A stretch of DNA of 64,000 nt, taken from the NCBI RefSeq assembly GCF_000003195.3, contig NC_012871.2:64099802-64163801 (forward strand). The letters run 5' to 3'. This stretch comes from Sorghum bicolor (taxonomy: Eukaryota > Streptophyta > Magnoliopsida > Poales > Poaceae). The position numbers and the translations under genes are program-made. Positions 1 to 11,468 of this stretch are shown here, piece by piece (position 1 is the first letter of the stretch; each line of letters starts with the position of its first letter). The notes beneath the pieces were generated by a model that saw only the letters and a program-made list of their open reading frames with translations, had not been told where the DNA came from and ran no database searches.

Positions 1-51
1 ATTCATACTTATATTCCCAGTGAGAAACATAGTTAAATAAGGTAATGTTAC

Positions 52-2586
52 CTTTCTGCTGATCTGGAGGAGTACCTGAGAACTGCTGCTTCACAAAACT
101 TTGGAGATTTGGAGATTCAGCTTTCCCTGCATTTGGAGGAAGAGGAACATCGGCAGTCAAACAATCAGGGTGAAAAAAGGAAAAGCATTATGAGATTCTT
201 TCCCCTTCACCAACACAACAGGGAGAAACTACAATAAAATTAATTGATAATATGAGAAATTATATAACTGTCAAGTATCACAACACGGCATCAAATGATG
301 TCAATATATCAGACCCCTATTGTGGTAAATATATTAGATATATAAGAGAGCCAAAAAGAGAAGAGAGGGGTAAGAGTTGAAAGTGGAATTGTGATACAGG
401 AAGTATACTAAAGAATCCACAGAAAGCTGTAAGTGCATATAAGCAAGGATTGAAGTACAAGGTACCAGAAAGAACGTACCAATTTTCTTGACTGGTCGCA
501 TACCGGTTTTTCTTTCCTCTTCTTCTTTCTTTTTGAGAACTTGATTGAACACAGATTAAATATATTAGTGGAGAAACACAGATTATTGGCCATCAACTAA
601 GAAAGATGACAGCTTTATGAATAACCAAGGCTAATTAAAAATTACATGCATAAGGATCTTGATTCTTGAGGAAACAAAACTTAAAAGAAGCTGTGACACC
701 ATAATAGCAAACATATGCTGGTATGAATAAGATCTTTTACTGCACTGCAACTAGAACGAAAGCTCTTATGAATAACCTAGAGCTTTGATACCATATTACA
801 AATAAAGGGAGACTAAACTGGATGATTCTATTGAGGCCCAATGGGACTATATATATATAGTACATGAGGGAATAAGAGGGAAACCCTAGACTAGGAGATT
901 ACACTAATACCCTTGACTATTATACCTTAACAAAAGCTTCATAGCTGCAGATGTATCCAGTACATTACATTGTAACACTGTTCTCTAAAAAGAATTAAGG
1001 CCAGAAAAAGTAGAACCAGCACTTCCAACATGTTTTCCATTGATGAATTTAAATAGATATAGCAGGCATCATCGAATTTGGGTCATTAGTAGGGATGCAA
1101 GTTTTGCTTTCTTTGGGACATCAGATCAACCCAATACTCAATCGAACTAGTCCAGATTTCAAAGGAAGGGAAGTGGGGTAAAAATTAACTAGCTAACTGA
1201 CCCACAACTATTTGGTGTCAGCTCTTGCATCCATAATCATGAGGTTAATAAACGAAAATTTTAAGTGCACAACAGCATATCCTGTTACTTTTCTAACCAC
1301 CAATTACACCCCAAAACAACTGAATATCAGTGTTAACCTTCTATGGATGGAATGCTTGCAAAGTTGTAATAGAGATCAAAGTTTACACGTGACCATGTTT
1401 CATCCAACCGTATTGAGGATTCGTGGCACAAAATACGAAACAATTTCTATTTACAAAATAAAAAATTAGCATCAAATACAAGAAACACACATATCTAACC
1501 AGCATTTGATTGCGTTTTTCTTAGTCTTATCCAGCGCATGGTATTGAAATTAGCATAGAGTGCATATGATGATACATATGGGCTACCATAAAGTAGTTGA
1601 GGCAATTAACATGGATTACTCAACTGCCAATGTCTATGAAAACATGTTTGGACTCTTGCTCAGCGCAGCAGCATGCGCAATGCACAGTGAGGCTTATTAG
1701 TAAAATCATACATGAGTACACAAGTAGGAAATGCCATATACATACGTGCAATGTTTTGCTTGACACGTTCACGCCTTGCCTCCAGCTCAGCCAATTCCTG
1801 AAAGGCGCAACAATACATCAGCATCAGATACAATGACCATGTTGCTCTCATCGTGAAGTTTGAATTGATGATATAATAACAAAAAACAAAACTTTGAAGG
1901 ACAATGTGCTGTCTCACGTTCTTGCTCTTACCTCTGGTGTTGGAGCTTTCTTCCTTTGGCCATTCAGCCAGCAAATCCACTCGACTACAAGCACGACATA
2001 ACTATGAGATGTTGTGTATGCAATCAACAAATCCAAGCATATAATCTAGAATCAAAGCCACAATCCATACATGCCTGCAAATACGGTGTCGTATTAGTTA
2101 AATTGGAATTCTCCATTTCTTCAATCACAGTATCACATTCAGACCACAAAATCCTCATCGGAAAAACGAGAAGGAAGGGAGGAATGTAACCTGGAACGGT
2201 GGTCGAGTCCTGGTCGGCGCCCTTGAACTCCACCCACCGCCTCTCCTTCACTGTCCACATGTTCCGCAATCAAGAACAACATGAAGAAGAAGAAGAAGAA
2301 GAAGAAGAAGAAGCAAAAGCAACAGCGTCGAGATTTGCTTAACCGGCATTCACGTGCCTTCCTCCTCCCCAAAGGAGAGTAGGAGACCAGGAGCGGGGAA
2401 ACTAGAGGCAAGCTCGTGCAAGAAGGGGGGAGCAGGAGGATAGGATGAGCGGGGTGGACGGGGACACGTACTGGCGCCGTCGACCTCCTCGACGCGGGTG
2501 AAGTAGCGGTTGCCGGCCTTGTCGACGCCCACCTGCGTCCGCGATTGGAACATGCCGAGCAGCCGCGACAGCAGCCGCTTCGACAT
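52..2586 (-). CDS. NDUFAF2: NDUFAF2-like (NDUFA12 family) complex I assembly factor, 3' end outside window
   Basis: Exons read on the minus strand: 2586-2472, 2250-2191, 1984-1932, 1797-1746, 539-480 and 126-52, all with GT-AG borders and matching phase. They give about 138 residues and then run past the left edge with the reading frame open. The protein starts MSKRLLSRLLGMFQSRTQVG and contains VGVDKAGNRYF, then RRWVEF, then VPVEWICWLNGQRKKAPTPE, the core of the NDUFA12/NDUFAF2 family (17.2 kDa subunit-like). A charged segment (ELAELEARRERVKQNIA, then a lysine/glutamate-rich stretch) follows, which fits the assembly-factor branch better than the NDUFA12 subunit. Known role of the family: mitochondrial assembly of NADH:ubiquinone oxidoreductase. 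The acceptor of the 539-480 exon is the least certain border. The 1.2 kb fourth intron holds a copia LTR relic. Confidence 0.85.
783..945 (-). mobile_element. Ty1/copia LTR and primer-binding-site relic
   Basis: On the minus strand the sequence reads through a TATATATATATAG stretch and ends in TAATATGGTATCAAAGC, the usual junction of a copia LTR with its initiator-Met tRNA primer-binding site. No second LTR or polyprotein remains nearby, so this is a fragment lying in an intron of the NDUFAF2-like gene. The outer border is approximate. Confidence 0.45.
2282..2313. repeat. (GAA)n microsatellite
   Basis: An uninterrupted run of GAA/AAG triplets lies in the first intron of the NDUFAF2-like gene. 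The polylysine and polyphenylalanine reading frames over it are artefacts of the repeat. Confidence 0.9.
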
Positions 2587-2967
2587 CGCTGCTTCCGAAT
2601 CTTCCCCGCACCCGCCTCGCTAGAACAGGTTGCCGCGTCCCCTCTTCGTCGCCTGCGGCTCGCCGGAACCGGTCGCCAGCTCCGTCTCCGATGGCCGTCG
2701 GTGTGCCGTCAGTCTGGGTGTCTGGTCCACAGACGGCCCACTACACCGTAGCTCAACTGATAATTAGGTTGGGCCATGTTTGGGCCGTTTCCAGGATAGG
2801 ACTTGCAGCCCAAGACCTTAACGCGCAGGACGGGGGAGCTGGGCGCCGGAGTCAGACGAGACTCGAGAGCCCGAAGGCCGAAGCCCCCCACAAAATCGTC
2901 GGCGGCGACGACGCGATCTGGGCACCTGCGCTGCGCTCCTCTCGCTCGTACCGTGTGCTCAAAGGCC
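2587..2967. promoter_or_regulatory. Divergent promoter with site II (TGGGCC) motifs
   Basis: This 381 bp gap separates the start codons of the NDUFAF2-like gene (minus) and the F-box gene (plus). It contains TGGGCC at 2771-2776 and 2782-2787 and its complement GGCCCA at 2735-2740. Site II motifs of this form are known to be enriched in plant promoters of nuclear genes for mitochondrial and ribosomal proteins, which fits the left-hand gene. No clear TATA box is visible on either side. Confidence 0.55.
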
Positions 2968-5900
2968 ATGCGGCGGCACCAGCGGCTTCGCCATCCCCGA
3001 ATCCAAGCGCGCGGTATGTTTCCCTAGCTTTCTCGATTTTTGATCTTTGGTCTACCTCCGTACGGGTGCCATGGCGTTTACAACCTGTGTTCAGATTGGG
3101 AGGAGGTAGGCATGCAGTAGGGAGGAGGTAGCCATACATGTTTCAATGTTTGGTTTGGTTGACAGTAAAATTGCTGCTGTTTGACTGTTTCTTACGCAAA
3201 AGTTCGATGGAATAAACAAATCAATGTATTTAGTTAAAAGAAAAGTAAACCAATGTGCTGGCCGCCGAAAATTGGTGTGTTTGATTCTCTTGTTGTTCTT
3301 TGGTTTTTGGCTGAACTCTTTGGTAACCATGATGTATTGCACCTCAGATGGATCGATTGTTTCCGTGGCTGCGGAAGAGGGCTTGCCTTGTCATCAAGAT
3401 TGTAACTCTCGAGAAGGCAAAATAAGTAGATATTCAGGGCCCGCCCTTCCTGAGGTACGGCATAACGGTTGCATATGTAATATCATCATAATTACTGTTA
3501 GTGCAAAACTTTGGATTGTGGGAGACTAAACTTCCAGATGGCATTTGACATATGTGTCCCAAGCTTCCACACAGAGCTTACAATGGCATATAGATATCAC
3601 AACCTTTGTATGGAGAAAGGGTGATACCTATAGTTATTTTATTTCTTTACAGAATGTATATGAAATTAAAACATCTCTGCATCAAATTAATTTTAGCTTT
3701 TCCATGTTAGGCAATTTTGTGAGGTTTCAGGTTTCCTTCAGGTTATTATGCCACCCTTTAAGTTACCAGGAGGAGATGTTGAAAAGAAACCTCCAAAAAA
3801 GTGTCTGGAATGCAGAAAAAAAAAGGGTTTCATACTTTCATACATGACACAAATTATTGCATACCTCCTGCTGGAACTGCATACCTGTGAGCTTTCCACA
3901 TTTGTATGTTCCAGCAGAATGCTTGGCCTTAGATCATCTAGAGTCAGGGCAGTTAGCCATATCTAGTGTTTTTTTAATCGCTGGCAGGACTTCTGCCAGG
4001 CAAATATATTAATAGAGAGCATATCTATTAGTTTAGATTTGTTTGTCTTTTACTTAAATAAGAAAAAGATACTTTTCAGGAATTGGAGTATAGAAAAGCA
4101 AGCCCCAATATTACAAATTCTGGAAGTTGTTATACACTTCATGAGCAATTTGTCCTTAGCTTTCTTCTGTTATATAGCACTTGTCATTATTTGCCAGCAT
4201 TGTACCAACACTTGGAAAGCAAGAGTGACACATTCATATATGAAGTATGTTTCCTTGATACTTTTCATATCAATAAACATCTCTTTATGTGGTTCATGTT
4301 CATAGCCTGAATGTCATCATCAACCAACAATATTACTCTGAAAGTCTGAACATGCCATCTCATCGTTCAACCTAGCTTGATGCACACACACCTTTGTAAA
4401 CGTAACTATAGTTACGGTAGAATTGCCATCAGTGTTACGTTATCCTCCACAGAGCACCTGTGATAGAATGCTAGCCCATGTATTCCTGTTGGTTTGGCCT
4501 TCCTATTGAAGTAATTAATCATGAGCTTGTTTAGTTTCATCATTGAACATCTCCTATGGTTGTGCCTGCAGGATATCTTGCTTCATATACATTCTCTATT
4601 GCCACTTCGAGATGCTGCCCGTGCTGCTTCCGTGTCTCGTGCATTTCGAAATTCCTGGAAGTGTCATCCCAACCTCTACTTCAGTAATGAAACTATGGGC
4701 TTGAAAGATACTCTGCATGGACCTGAGCAAATGCAATTGGATTTCATCAGCACTGTTTATCACATTCTGAAAAGGCACTCAGGCACTGGCTTGAAGACAT
4801 TTGGGCTTGAAATATCTAGTCATTACGACCCATGTCATCTTGATAGCTGGCTTCACCTTGCTCTTTCATCTGGGCTTGAAGAACTCATCATTGAGTTGTG
4901 CAGTGGCCTAAAGATGTGGTCAGGCATGTGCATGCCATGGTACAACTTCCCATGCTCCCTTTTATCTGGCAAGAGTAGAGACTCGATTCAGAATCTTCGC
5001 CTTAGCTCCTGTGCCTTTCATCCTACAGTTAGATTTTGTTTGAGAAGCCTGAAGAAGTTATATCTTTGTTCTGTGAGTAGCACAGATGATGAGTTACAGT
5101 GCATTCTATCAGATTCCTTTGCTTTGGAGAGGCTGGAACTCCTGAGTTGCAGCAAGATAATTAATCTTAAGATACCTTATCTGCTGCAGCGCCTCAGCTA
5201 TCTGGAGGTGAAAGCATGCTTGAGTCTAGAAGCGATACAGATCGAAGCTCCAAATATATCCACTTTTCGCTTTTCACGCCGTAACCCTGTACAACTCTCA
5301 CTTGGAGAAGCATGTCAAGTGAAAGACCTATACGTGTCCCACTATGGTGCCGTCTATTTTGCTCGTGTGGACCTTCCACTGATTGCACCATGTCTCGAGA
5401 TTCTTACCATTGAGTCGCATAAGGAGGTATACTCTAAAATTTATGGTAAATTGGTAATTATAGACTAGTGAATGCATATGGTGGTAAGAATGAATTCTTA
5501 AACTTGGAGTATAACTTGATAATCTTGATGCAGATGGTCAATAATATAACGATCCTACCCAGCAAATTCTACCAGCTCAAGTACTTGGATATTTGTGTTC
5601 CTGGACAGTACTTTGTTCCAGACTATGATTTTTTTTCTCTGGCTTCTTTTCTTGATGCTTCTCCTTCCTTGGAGACTTTCATCTTGGATTTTAATGTACG
5701 TATAATTTTTCATATTGCAATTAACAAGTATACCTAGTGAGTAGTGACTAATGGATCGACCTGAATACCATGCATTCTGTCTTTAGTTACGTAGGGTCTT
5801 TGCGGATCCTGAGTCAGTTCTTGGAGAACTCTCACAATCACATATGCGCCAGACGGCAGAGCACCACTACGGCAACCTCAAGAGGGTGAAGATCAACCGT

Positions 5901-6143
5901 TTCCACCCCGCGAGAAGCCTGGTTGAACTAACATGTCATATTCTTGAGAGTGCGGCATCGCTTCAATGCCTTACATTGGACACGAAATGCTGTTGTTCTG
6001 GGGTTTCTCACAGCAAATCTGGTAAATGCTTCATCTTCGCTGTCAGAGCATACATCGAGGGGAATTTTCCCTCGACGACTAGGCTAGACTTTCCGAAGCC
6101 TTGTACTTTAGATGTCAAGTTATCATTGCCATCCAATGTTTAG
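2968..6143 (+). CDS. F-box/LRR family protein
   Basis: Five exons: 2968-3013, 3348-3454, 4572-5426, 5534-5695 and 5787-6143. Phases agree and give 508 residues. After a short variable N-terminus (MRRHQRLRHP) the sequence LPEDILLHIHSLLPLRDAARAAS, split by intron 2, is a clear F-box (about residues 49-90) of the large grass family. Leucine-rich repeats follow (LEELIIELC, LKKLYLCSV, LERLELLSCSKI, LSYLEVKACLSLEAI, CLEILTIES), and a C-terminal part with HHYGNLKRVKINRF and LVELTCHILESAASLQCLTLD resembles the FBD-like tail of these proteins. Family role: substrate receptor of SCF ubiquitin ligases; the target cannot be told from sequence. The 3' sequence to about 6500 looks like untranslated region. 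A broken copy of exons 2-3 lies at 8520-11468. Confidence 0.85.
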
Positions 6144-7204
6144 TGAGGTCTCTGATTATTAAATCACTATGACCATTTAAGTTTAGAAGGCTTATTATCT
6201 GCTGATCTGCACCTCATAGGTGGCTGCGTCTTTGTTTGGTTTGGCTTCGGCTGTTCGGCAGTGTACGCACTACCTGCATGCCTGCAGTAGGTGTCTTTTT
6301 TTTTCTGTTTTTTTTTTCCGGGATTGGACATCACAAGAAAGTACTCCAACGCCCGCTCCACTTGTATTTCTTTTTTTCCCCTTTGAAGGACCATTGTATC
6401 TTCTTTGATCAGATTGCTCATTTGTTCTATGTTGGAGAGTAAAAAGGAATTATTGGTGTAAGGATAAGGATCCTCCATGCTTCTACGGATGCCGTGCATC
6501 ATGCGTGTATTATGTAAACTTTAGTATCCCTGTCCGTTTCGCCAATAAGCCAAATTAAAAAGTATTGTTCGCTGATTTATTATGAGACTGATAAGTTTAA
6601 TTCATAACTTCAACATCTCTGCATAATGGGTCTATGAGTCTTTTTTTCACAAGGATCTGTGTACATGTTTTTGTAATAAATCGTGGGTATATTTCTAAAA
6701 TGTTTTTTTCTTAAAAAAACAAATCTGAAATCCATATAAAGCTAATATATGAGTGTAAAAAGGAACGGAGGGACTCGTTATTCACTCTAATCTATAATTT
6801 ATATATGATAAAACTATAAGGGTTTTTTTGAAATAAATAGTTAAAAATAGTAATATTTAATTTAGGACAAAAACAAACATGACGTGTAAAAAAAACAGGA
6901 GTATGAGATTGCCGTCGGTATAGAATCCGAATGCACATCATAGCGAGAAAGCGTCTTGATGTTGTTACGCTAACACCATAGCGCAATCGCAGTTTGATGC
7001 AATCCCGTTTTTGCCTTTGTTTCACGTGCGAAACTCGCAGGTGACGCCTATGTCTAGACTCACTGGCCACACCGCACGCCGGCAGGGCCGCACCGCACCG
7101 CACCGCACGCGAGTTGGTCCGCCTCACTCGCCCCCTTCCTCTGCACCGGGTTTCCACCTCGGCACCTCCTCAGATCCAAAACCAGTGAGCGACAGAGATC
7201 AAGG
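6144..7204. other. Intergenic, F-box 3' region and promoter of the small membrane-protein gene
   Basis: The left part (to about 6500) is T-rich probable 3' UTR. The middle (6540-6900) is AT-rich with no recognisable element. The last 150 bp turns GC-rich (CCGCACCGCACCGCAC at about 7088) just upstream of the next gene. No other coding signal seen. Confidence 0.5.
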
Positions 7205-7522
7205 ATGGAGCTGGAGGTGGGGGCGCCTTCGCCGGCGAGGTACCTGGTGGGGGCAGCGATCATGATGGCCGGCGTGGTGCTCCCGCTGGCGTACATGATC
7301 TTCCGCAGCAAGCGCTCGCCGTCCTCCGCCTCCGCCGCGGGGCCCTCCTCCTTCTCCAAGCAGACGTAGGTGTGCTCTGCCTCTCTTCCTTCCTTCCTTC
7401 CTTCCTTCCTTCCTTCCTTCCTCCGTGAGATACTGGAGATACCGTCGACGCACCAGATCTGCGCGCTCGCTTTAAACTGATCCGTGATGCGCCTTTGCTG
7501 CAGGAACAAGGGGCTCATCTGA
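7205..7522 (+). CDS. Small single-pass membrane protein, 59 aa
   Basis: Two exons, 7205-7365 and 7504-7522. The protein starts MELEVGAPSPARYLVGAAIM, has one hydrophobic helix (about residues 12-33, RYLVGAAIMMAGVVLPLAYM) followed by a basic stop-transfer patch (FRSKR), a Ser/Ala-rich linker and the tail KQTNKGLI. I recall this layout (short acidic start, one helix, SKQTNK tail) from conserved plant proteins of unknown function; I cannot name a role. The second exon adds only the end of one codon and NKGLI, yet the acceptor CAG and the tail are well formed. Without splicing the frame meets TAG exactly at the donor. The intron holds a (TTCC)n repeat. Confidence 0.7.
7386..7421. repeat. (TTCC)n microsatellite
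   Basis: Nine TTCC units in the only intron of the small membrane-protein gene. The minus-strand KEGRKEGR reading frames over it are artefacts. Confidence 0.9.
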
Positions 7523-7861
7523 GCGAGTGGGTGGGTGGGTGGATCGATCGCCTCCCCTGATGCTTGTCATTCTGTCTGTTTTGGCGTGGCGAGATCATGC
7601 AACTGCTCCTCGAGACTGGGCACCATCACATCAAGTTACTAGCTGATTAGTAGTTAGTTCCTCTTGTACCTTGTGTAGATCAGATCGATTGCTTGTTTGA
7701 CTGAATTGATACAGTTATAAATGATGGTTTTACTTTTGAGTGCACTACTTACAAGGAGCATTCAAACAAACTCCAGTTTAGCTAAACAAGCCACCTGCCC
7801 TCTTCTGCTGGTTTAGCTGGCTTATTACGACAATTGTGTATAATTCTTCTCTATGCTAGTA

Positions 7862-8093
7862 CTCCCTCAATTCCAAAATATAATTCGTTTTAGTTTTGTC
7901 TAAGTTAAACTTCTCTAACTAAGACCAAGTTTATACAACATCAAATTGGTATTGCCAAGACCACAAGGAAATATGTATTGCCAGTGTATTTATTTGGTAT
8001 TGTAGACGTTAATATATTTTCTATAGACTTGGCCACGATTAGAGAATTTTGACTTAGGACAGAAAACTGGCCTATGTTTTGTAATAGAGGGAG
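7862..8093. mobile_element. Stowaway-type MITE
   Basis: Begins CTCCCTCAATTCCAAAATAT and ends with the inverted counterpart (TTTTGTAATAGAGGGAG). It is flanked on both sides by TA, the target duplication of Tc1/mariner-derived Stowaway elements. Length 232 bp, no coding capacity. Confidence 0.8.
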
Positions 8094-9294
8094 TACTATA
8101 TATTTGTGGTTTGATAAGGAGCACAATTGTTGTGCCATTCATCCATTTGCATCCTCAGCTATTCAGCACATGCAGCTGTAGATGGATGCAAACCAAATGG
8201 TGTCCATGATCAGTTTTTTGAAGGTGAAGTTCCTGCATTGGCAGATCTAGCAGCACTGGAATCGCATTCGGGCACTGATCTTGCCCTTCTGTGTAGTTCT
8301 GATTCCTATGCGATCTTTTCTTTATGGCTTCTCTCTTCAGAGTTCGATTTGCTGTCTCCAGTCCCCTTCTCTATTCTATTCTAACGAAGCTCCTTCCAGG
8401 AGCTCACACATACATTGTTGCTAACTAGTTTGTTATCTGATAATCCATGTGACTGGATGTGCCCTTTGTGTTTGTGTTCTTACAAGTTGGCTCTTAACAA
8501 TAGAGTTGTTTGTATTCCTGCACATAAGGTAGGCAGAGTAAACAAATCAGTGTGCTGCCCCAGAAAAATCAGCTTGGTTGATATTATTGTACTTTGTAGT
8601 TTTGTTATTGGCTAACCTATATGATAACCATGATGCATTGCATTTGCACTTCAGATGGATTGATTGTTTCTTGGCCACTTGAAGGGCTTGCCTTGTGGCT
8701 TGTGATCAAGATGGTAATTCTCATGGAGGCAACTGGATATTCAGGGCCCACCCTTCTTCAGGTAGGTATAAATGCAAAAGAGTGGCTGCAAGTAATATCA
8801 TCATAATAAACTAGTTAACTACTGTTATGGCACTAGTTTTGGTTGTGGGATACAATATTTTGGATGGCACTTTAACACATTTGTCCCTTGATATTGCACA
8901 AGAAGCTTATATGGGCATATGCATGCCATAAACTTGTGAGAATAGCGGCACCTATTTGTTTTAAAGAGTTTTGACTAAGGAATAGTGATACCTTTAGTTG
9001 TCTCTTTACACAATGTGTATTAAGGCATCTGCATCAAAGAAACTTGCTTCATGACAGGCAATCTTGGTCACTTCCTTAAGTTTGTGGCACCCTTTGAATC
9101 TTGTTTTCTCATGGTGCATCCTCTGCCGCTTAAATCCTCAAACATTTGAATGACAGAGAAAGTACAAAAGCTAGACTTGTAGGGTGTGTTCGCACAGCAG
9201 CTCTCGCTATCGCTATAATACCCCGTAGTTCACAAGCTGCATAGCCACAGCTGCCAAGAATAGTTACATGGTTTCAGAACCCCAGAACCTTTTA

Positions 9295-9598
9295 GGGTGT
9301 ATTTGGTTGGGCTGTGACTTTTGGAAAAGCTACTGTGAGCTTTGAGCTTTTGAAAAGCTGCTGTGGGATGTGGGCTTTGAGAAACCCAAAAGTCATTTGG
9401 TTGATCACTTGTGCCTTTTGGAAAAAAAAACTGAACGGATCCCAAAAGTCAGTGAAAGCAGGGGGTGAGGTGCTTTTGGATTTGTACTACGAGAAAAGTT
9501 GCTTTTGGGCAAAAGCACTTGTGGCTTTTGGGCCCTTTGGTTGGCTTTTGGCTTTTACAAAAGCAAAAGCAGGTTCAAAAGCCCAACCAAAGGGACCC
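9295..9598. mobile_element. Tourist-like MITE (304 bp)
   Basis: Ends are GGGTGTATTTGGTTGGG and its inverted form CCCAACCAAAGGGACCC. A TTA duplication flanks it at 9292-9294 and 9599-9601. The interior is built from AAAAGC/GCTTTT motifs. The 3-bp TTA target site and GGG-type ends point to PIF/Harbinger. Confidence 0.75.
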
Positions 9599-9622
9599 TT
9601 AGAAATGTCAGAAGGAAAGTTA

Positions 9623-10214
9623 GGCCCTGTTTAGGCCTTGTTTAGTTCTAAAATTTTTGGCAAAATGAGCACTGTAGCAGTTTCGTTTGTATTTGACAAA
9701 TATTGTCCAATCATGGACTAACTAGGCTCAAAAGATTCGTCTCGTCAATTTCGACCAAACTGTGCAATTAGTTTTTATTTTTATCTATATTTAATACTTC
9801 ATGCATACATCTAAAGATTCGATGTGACGGGGAATCTGAAAAATTTTGCAAAATTTTTGGGGAACTAAACAAGGCCTTAGTTCCTCGTCCAAAAATTTTT
9901 CATCCATCCCATCGAATCTTTGGACACATGTATGGAACATTAAATGTAGATAAAAAAATAAACTAATTACACAGTTTAGTTGAGAATCGCGAGACGAATC
10001 TTTTAAGCCTAGTTACTCCATGATTAGCCTTAAGTGCTACAGTAACCCACATATGCTAATGACAGATTAATTATGCTTAATAAATTTGTCTTGCAGTTTC
10101 CTGACGAGCTATGTAATTTGTTTTTTTATTAGTTTCTAAAAACCCCACCCGACATCCTTCCGACATATCCGACGTGACACGCAAAAAATTTTCGTTTCCA
10201 ATCTAAACAGGCCC
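9623..10214. mobile_element. Outer MITE carrying a nested MITE
   Basis: Ends GGCCCTGTTTA and CTAAACAGGCCC, flanked by TTA at 9620-9622 and 10215-10217. Removing 9634-9876 and one TTA leaves a Harbinger-like non-autonomous element of about 350 bp. A related truncated copy appears at about 62908-62975. Confidence 0.7.
9634..9876. mobile_element. Tourist-like MITE, GGCCTTGTTTAGTTC family, copy 1 (inner)
   Basis: 243 bp with ends GGCCTTGTTTAGTTC and GGGAACTAAACAAGGCC, flanked by TTA at 9631-9633 and 9877-9879. It sits 11 bp inside the left end of another element, so it inserted later. Confidence 0.85.
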
Positions 10215-10825
10215 TTACAAGACATTGTTTGGCGTGGTGAAAAAAAAAGGTTTCGTGCAATAGAAACAAATTAACATCAAGCCTATTGAGATATGCATAT
10301 CTATGACCTTTATGTATTCGTGTATTTGTAGGCTCCACCAGACTGCAAGGCCAAATAATCAGTCAGACTCGGGCAGTTGGGCATGTTTATCAGTTTAGAT
10401 TTGTTTGTCTTTTACTTGACTAAAGATGCATTGCTTTGAGATTAATCTTTTTTTTCCAAAAAAAATGGAATATTGAATCAAACACTGTCCATTCTGAAGT
10501 TGACATACCCTTGTTGACGGATCTGGTTCAGATGCCAGAACAATGCCATGACATACTCGAGTGCTGGAGCGCGTCAAGAACTCAAGATCACTGGTTTCTC
10601 CCTGAGTAAGTCATGAGTAAGTGAGAAGTGCCTGCTGAAGAGCATGACGTGTCCTTGAGTCTTGACTCTGAGACTGCAACATGCCAACATCACTCGAAGT
10701 CGAAGAGGCAGGGCACCTCCTGGTCACATAACACTGATGGAGAGACAAAAATTTCCTACTCAAGTATGATGATCCTCAGTATACCCATTGCATTTGCATT
10801 CCAATGCATTTCCTACCCCTGTAAT

Positions 10826-10986
10826 TAAGGATGGAGATGGCCCTTTAAATGGATACCCGCGGTTCTTCTCTAGTGTAAGTTAATGAACTAAATAGACAAT
10901 TTCTTTCCTCTTTTTTTCATTTAGTTCATTTAGTTACATTAGGGAAGAACCGCGGTTACCCGTTTGGAGCACCGTCCCCATCCTTA
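10826..10986. mobile_element. Foldback element
   Basis: The two halves are inverted copies: AAGGATGGAGATGG pairs with CCGTCCCCATCCTT, CCGCGGTTCTTCTCTAGTGT with TTAGGGAAGAACCGCGG, and AATGAACTAAAT with ATTTAGTTCATTTAG. The only loop is a short T-rich stretch. It is non-coding and able to form a long hairpin. Confidence 0.7.
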
Positions 10987-11468
10987 CATGTAATGCAGCT
11001 AGGGCACATTGTGTTTGGTCACGCAGATACAGCACCTGAGATAAAATGCTGCTTTTATATGTTCCTATAATCCTTCCTTTTCCGTGTTCTGGTTGAAGTC
11101 ACACTAGCTTCTACAGGTTCCATCATCAAACGTTTATCCCATTGTTGTGCCTGCAGGAAGTCTTGTGCCATAGATATTCTCTATTGCCACTTAGAATTGT
11201 TTGGATGTTATTGGATTTACCATAATCCACATGTATTAGGGTGAAATGTCTTGATTATCACTTAGGTCTATTTGAATATTATCGGATTCACCACAGTTCA
11301 CATGTGTTAGGGTGGAATGAGATGGAATTTAGTTCAACTTACACAATAGTTTACCCCAATTTATGTCGATTAATGCGAATTCGACTAGATCCAAATAGAT
11401 ATGGTCCCAGCCTCTACTTCAGTGTTGACACTTTGGGCTTGAAAGAATATCCCTATGGAGATAACAAA

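Larger units (their letters stand above)
8520..11468 (+). pseudogene. Decayed tandem copy of the F-box/LRR gene, broken by MITEs
   Basis: Blocks of this region align by eye with 3225-4710. Exon 2 (3348-3454) is matched at about 8655-8761: TCAGATGGATTGATTGTTTC at the start and GATATTCAGGGCCCACCCTT near the end. The intron 2 sequence is matched at 8860-9090. The exon 3 start is matched at 11140-11195 (TTGTGCCTGCAGGAAGTCTT, then ATTCTCTATTGCCACTT) and at 11405-11460 (CAGCCTCTACTTCAGTGTTG). The exon 2 frame no longer yields the LPE junction, and exon 3 is split by about 200 bp of foreign sequence and then truncated by another MITE at 11469. The C-terminal repeats are missing. It cannot encode an F-box protein. 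Confidence 0.75.

Noticed and set aside
8127..8384. 85-codon frame left of the F-box pseudogene
   Set aside because: No family resemblance, no visible splice partners, and no match to the F-box gene; kept out as unsupported.
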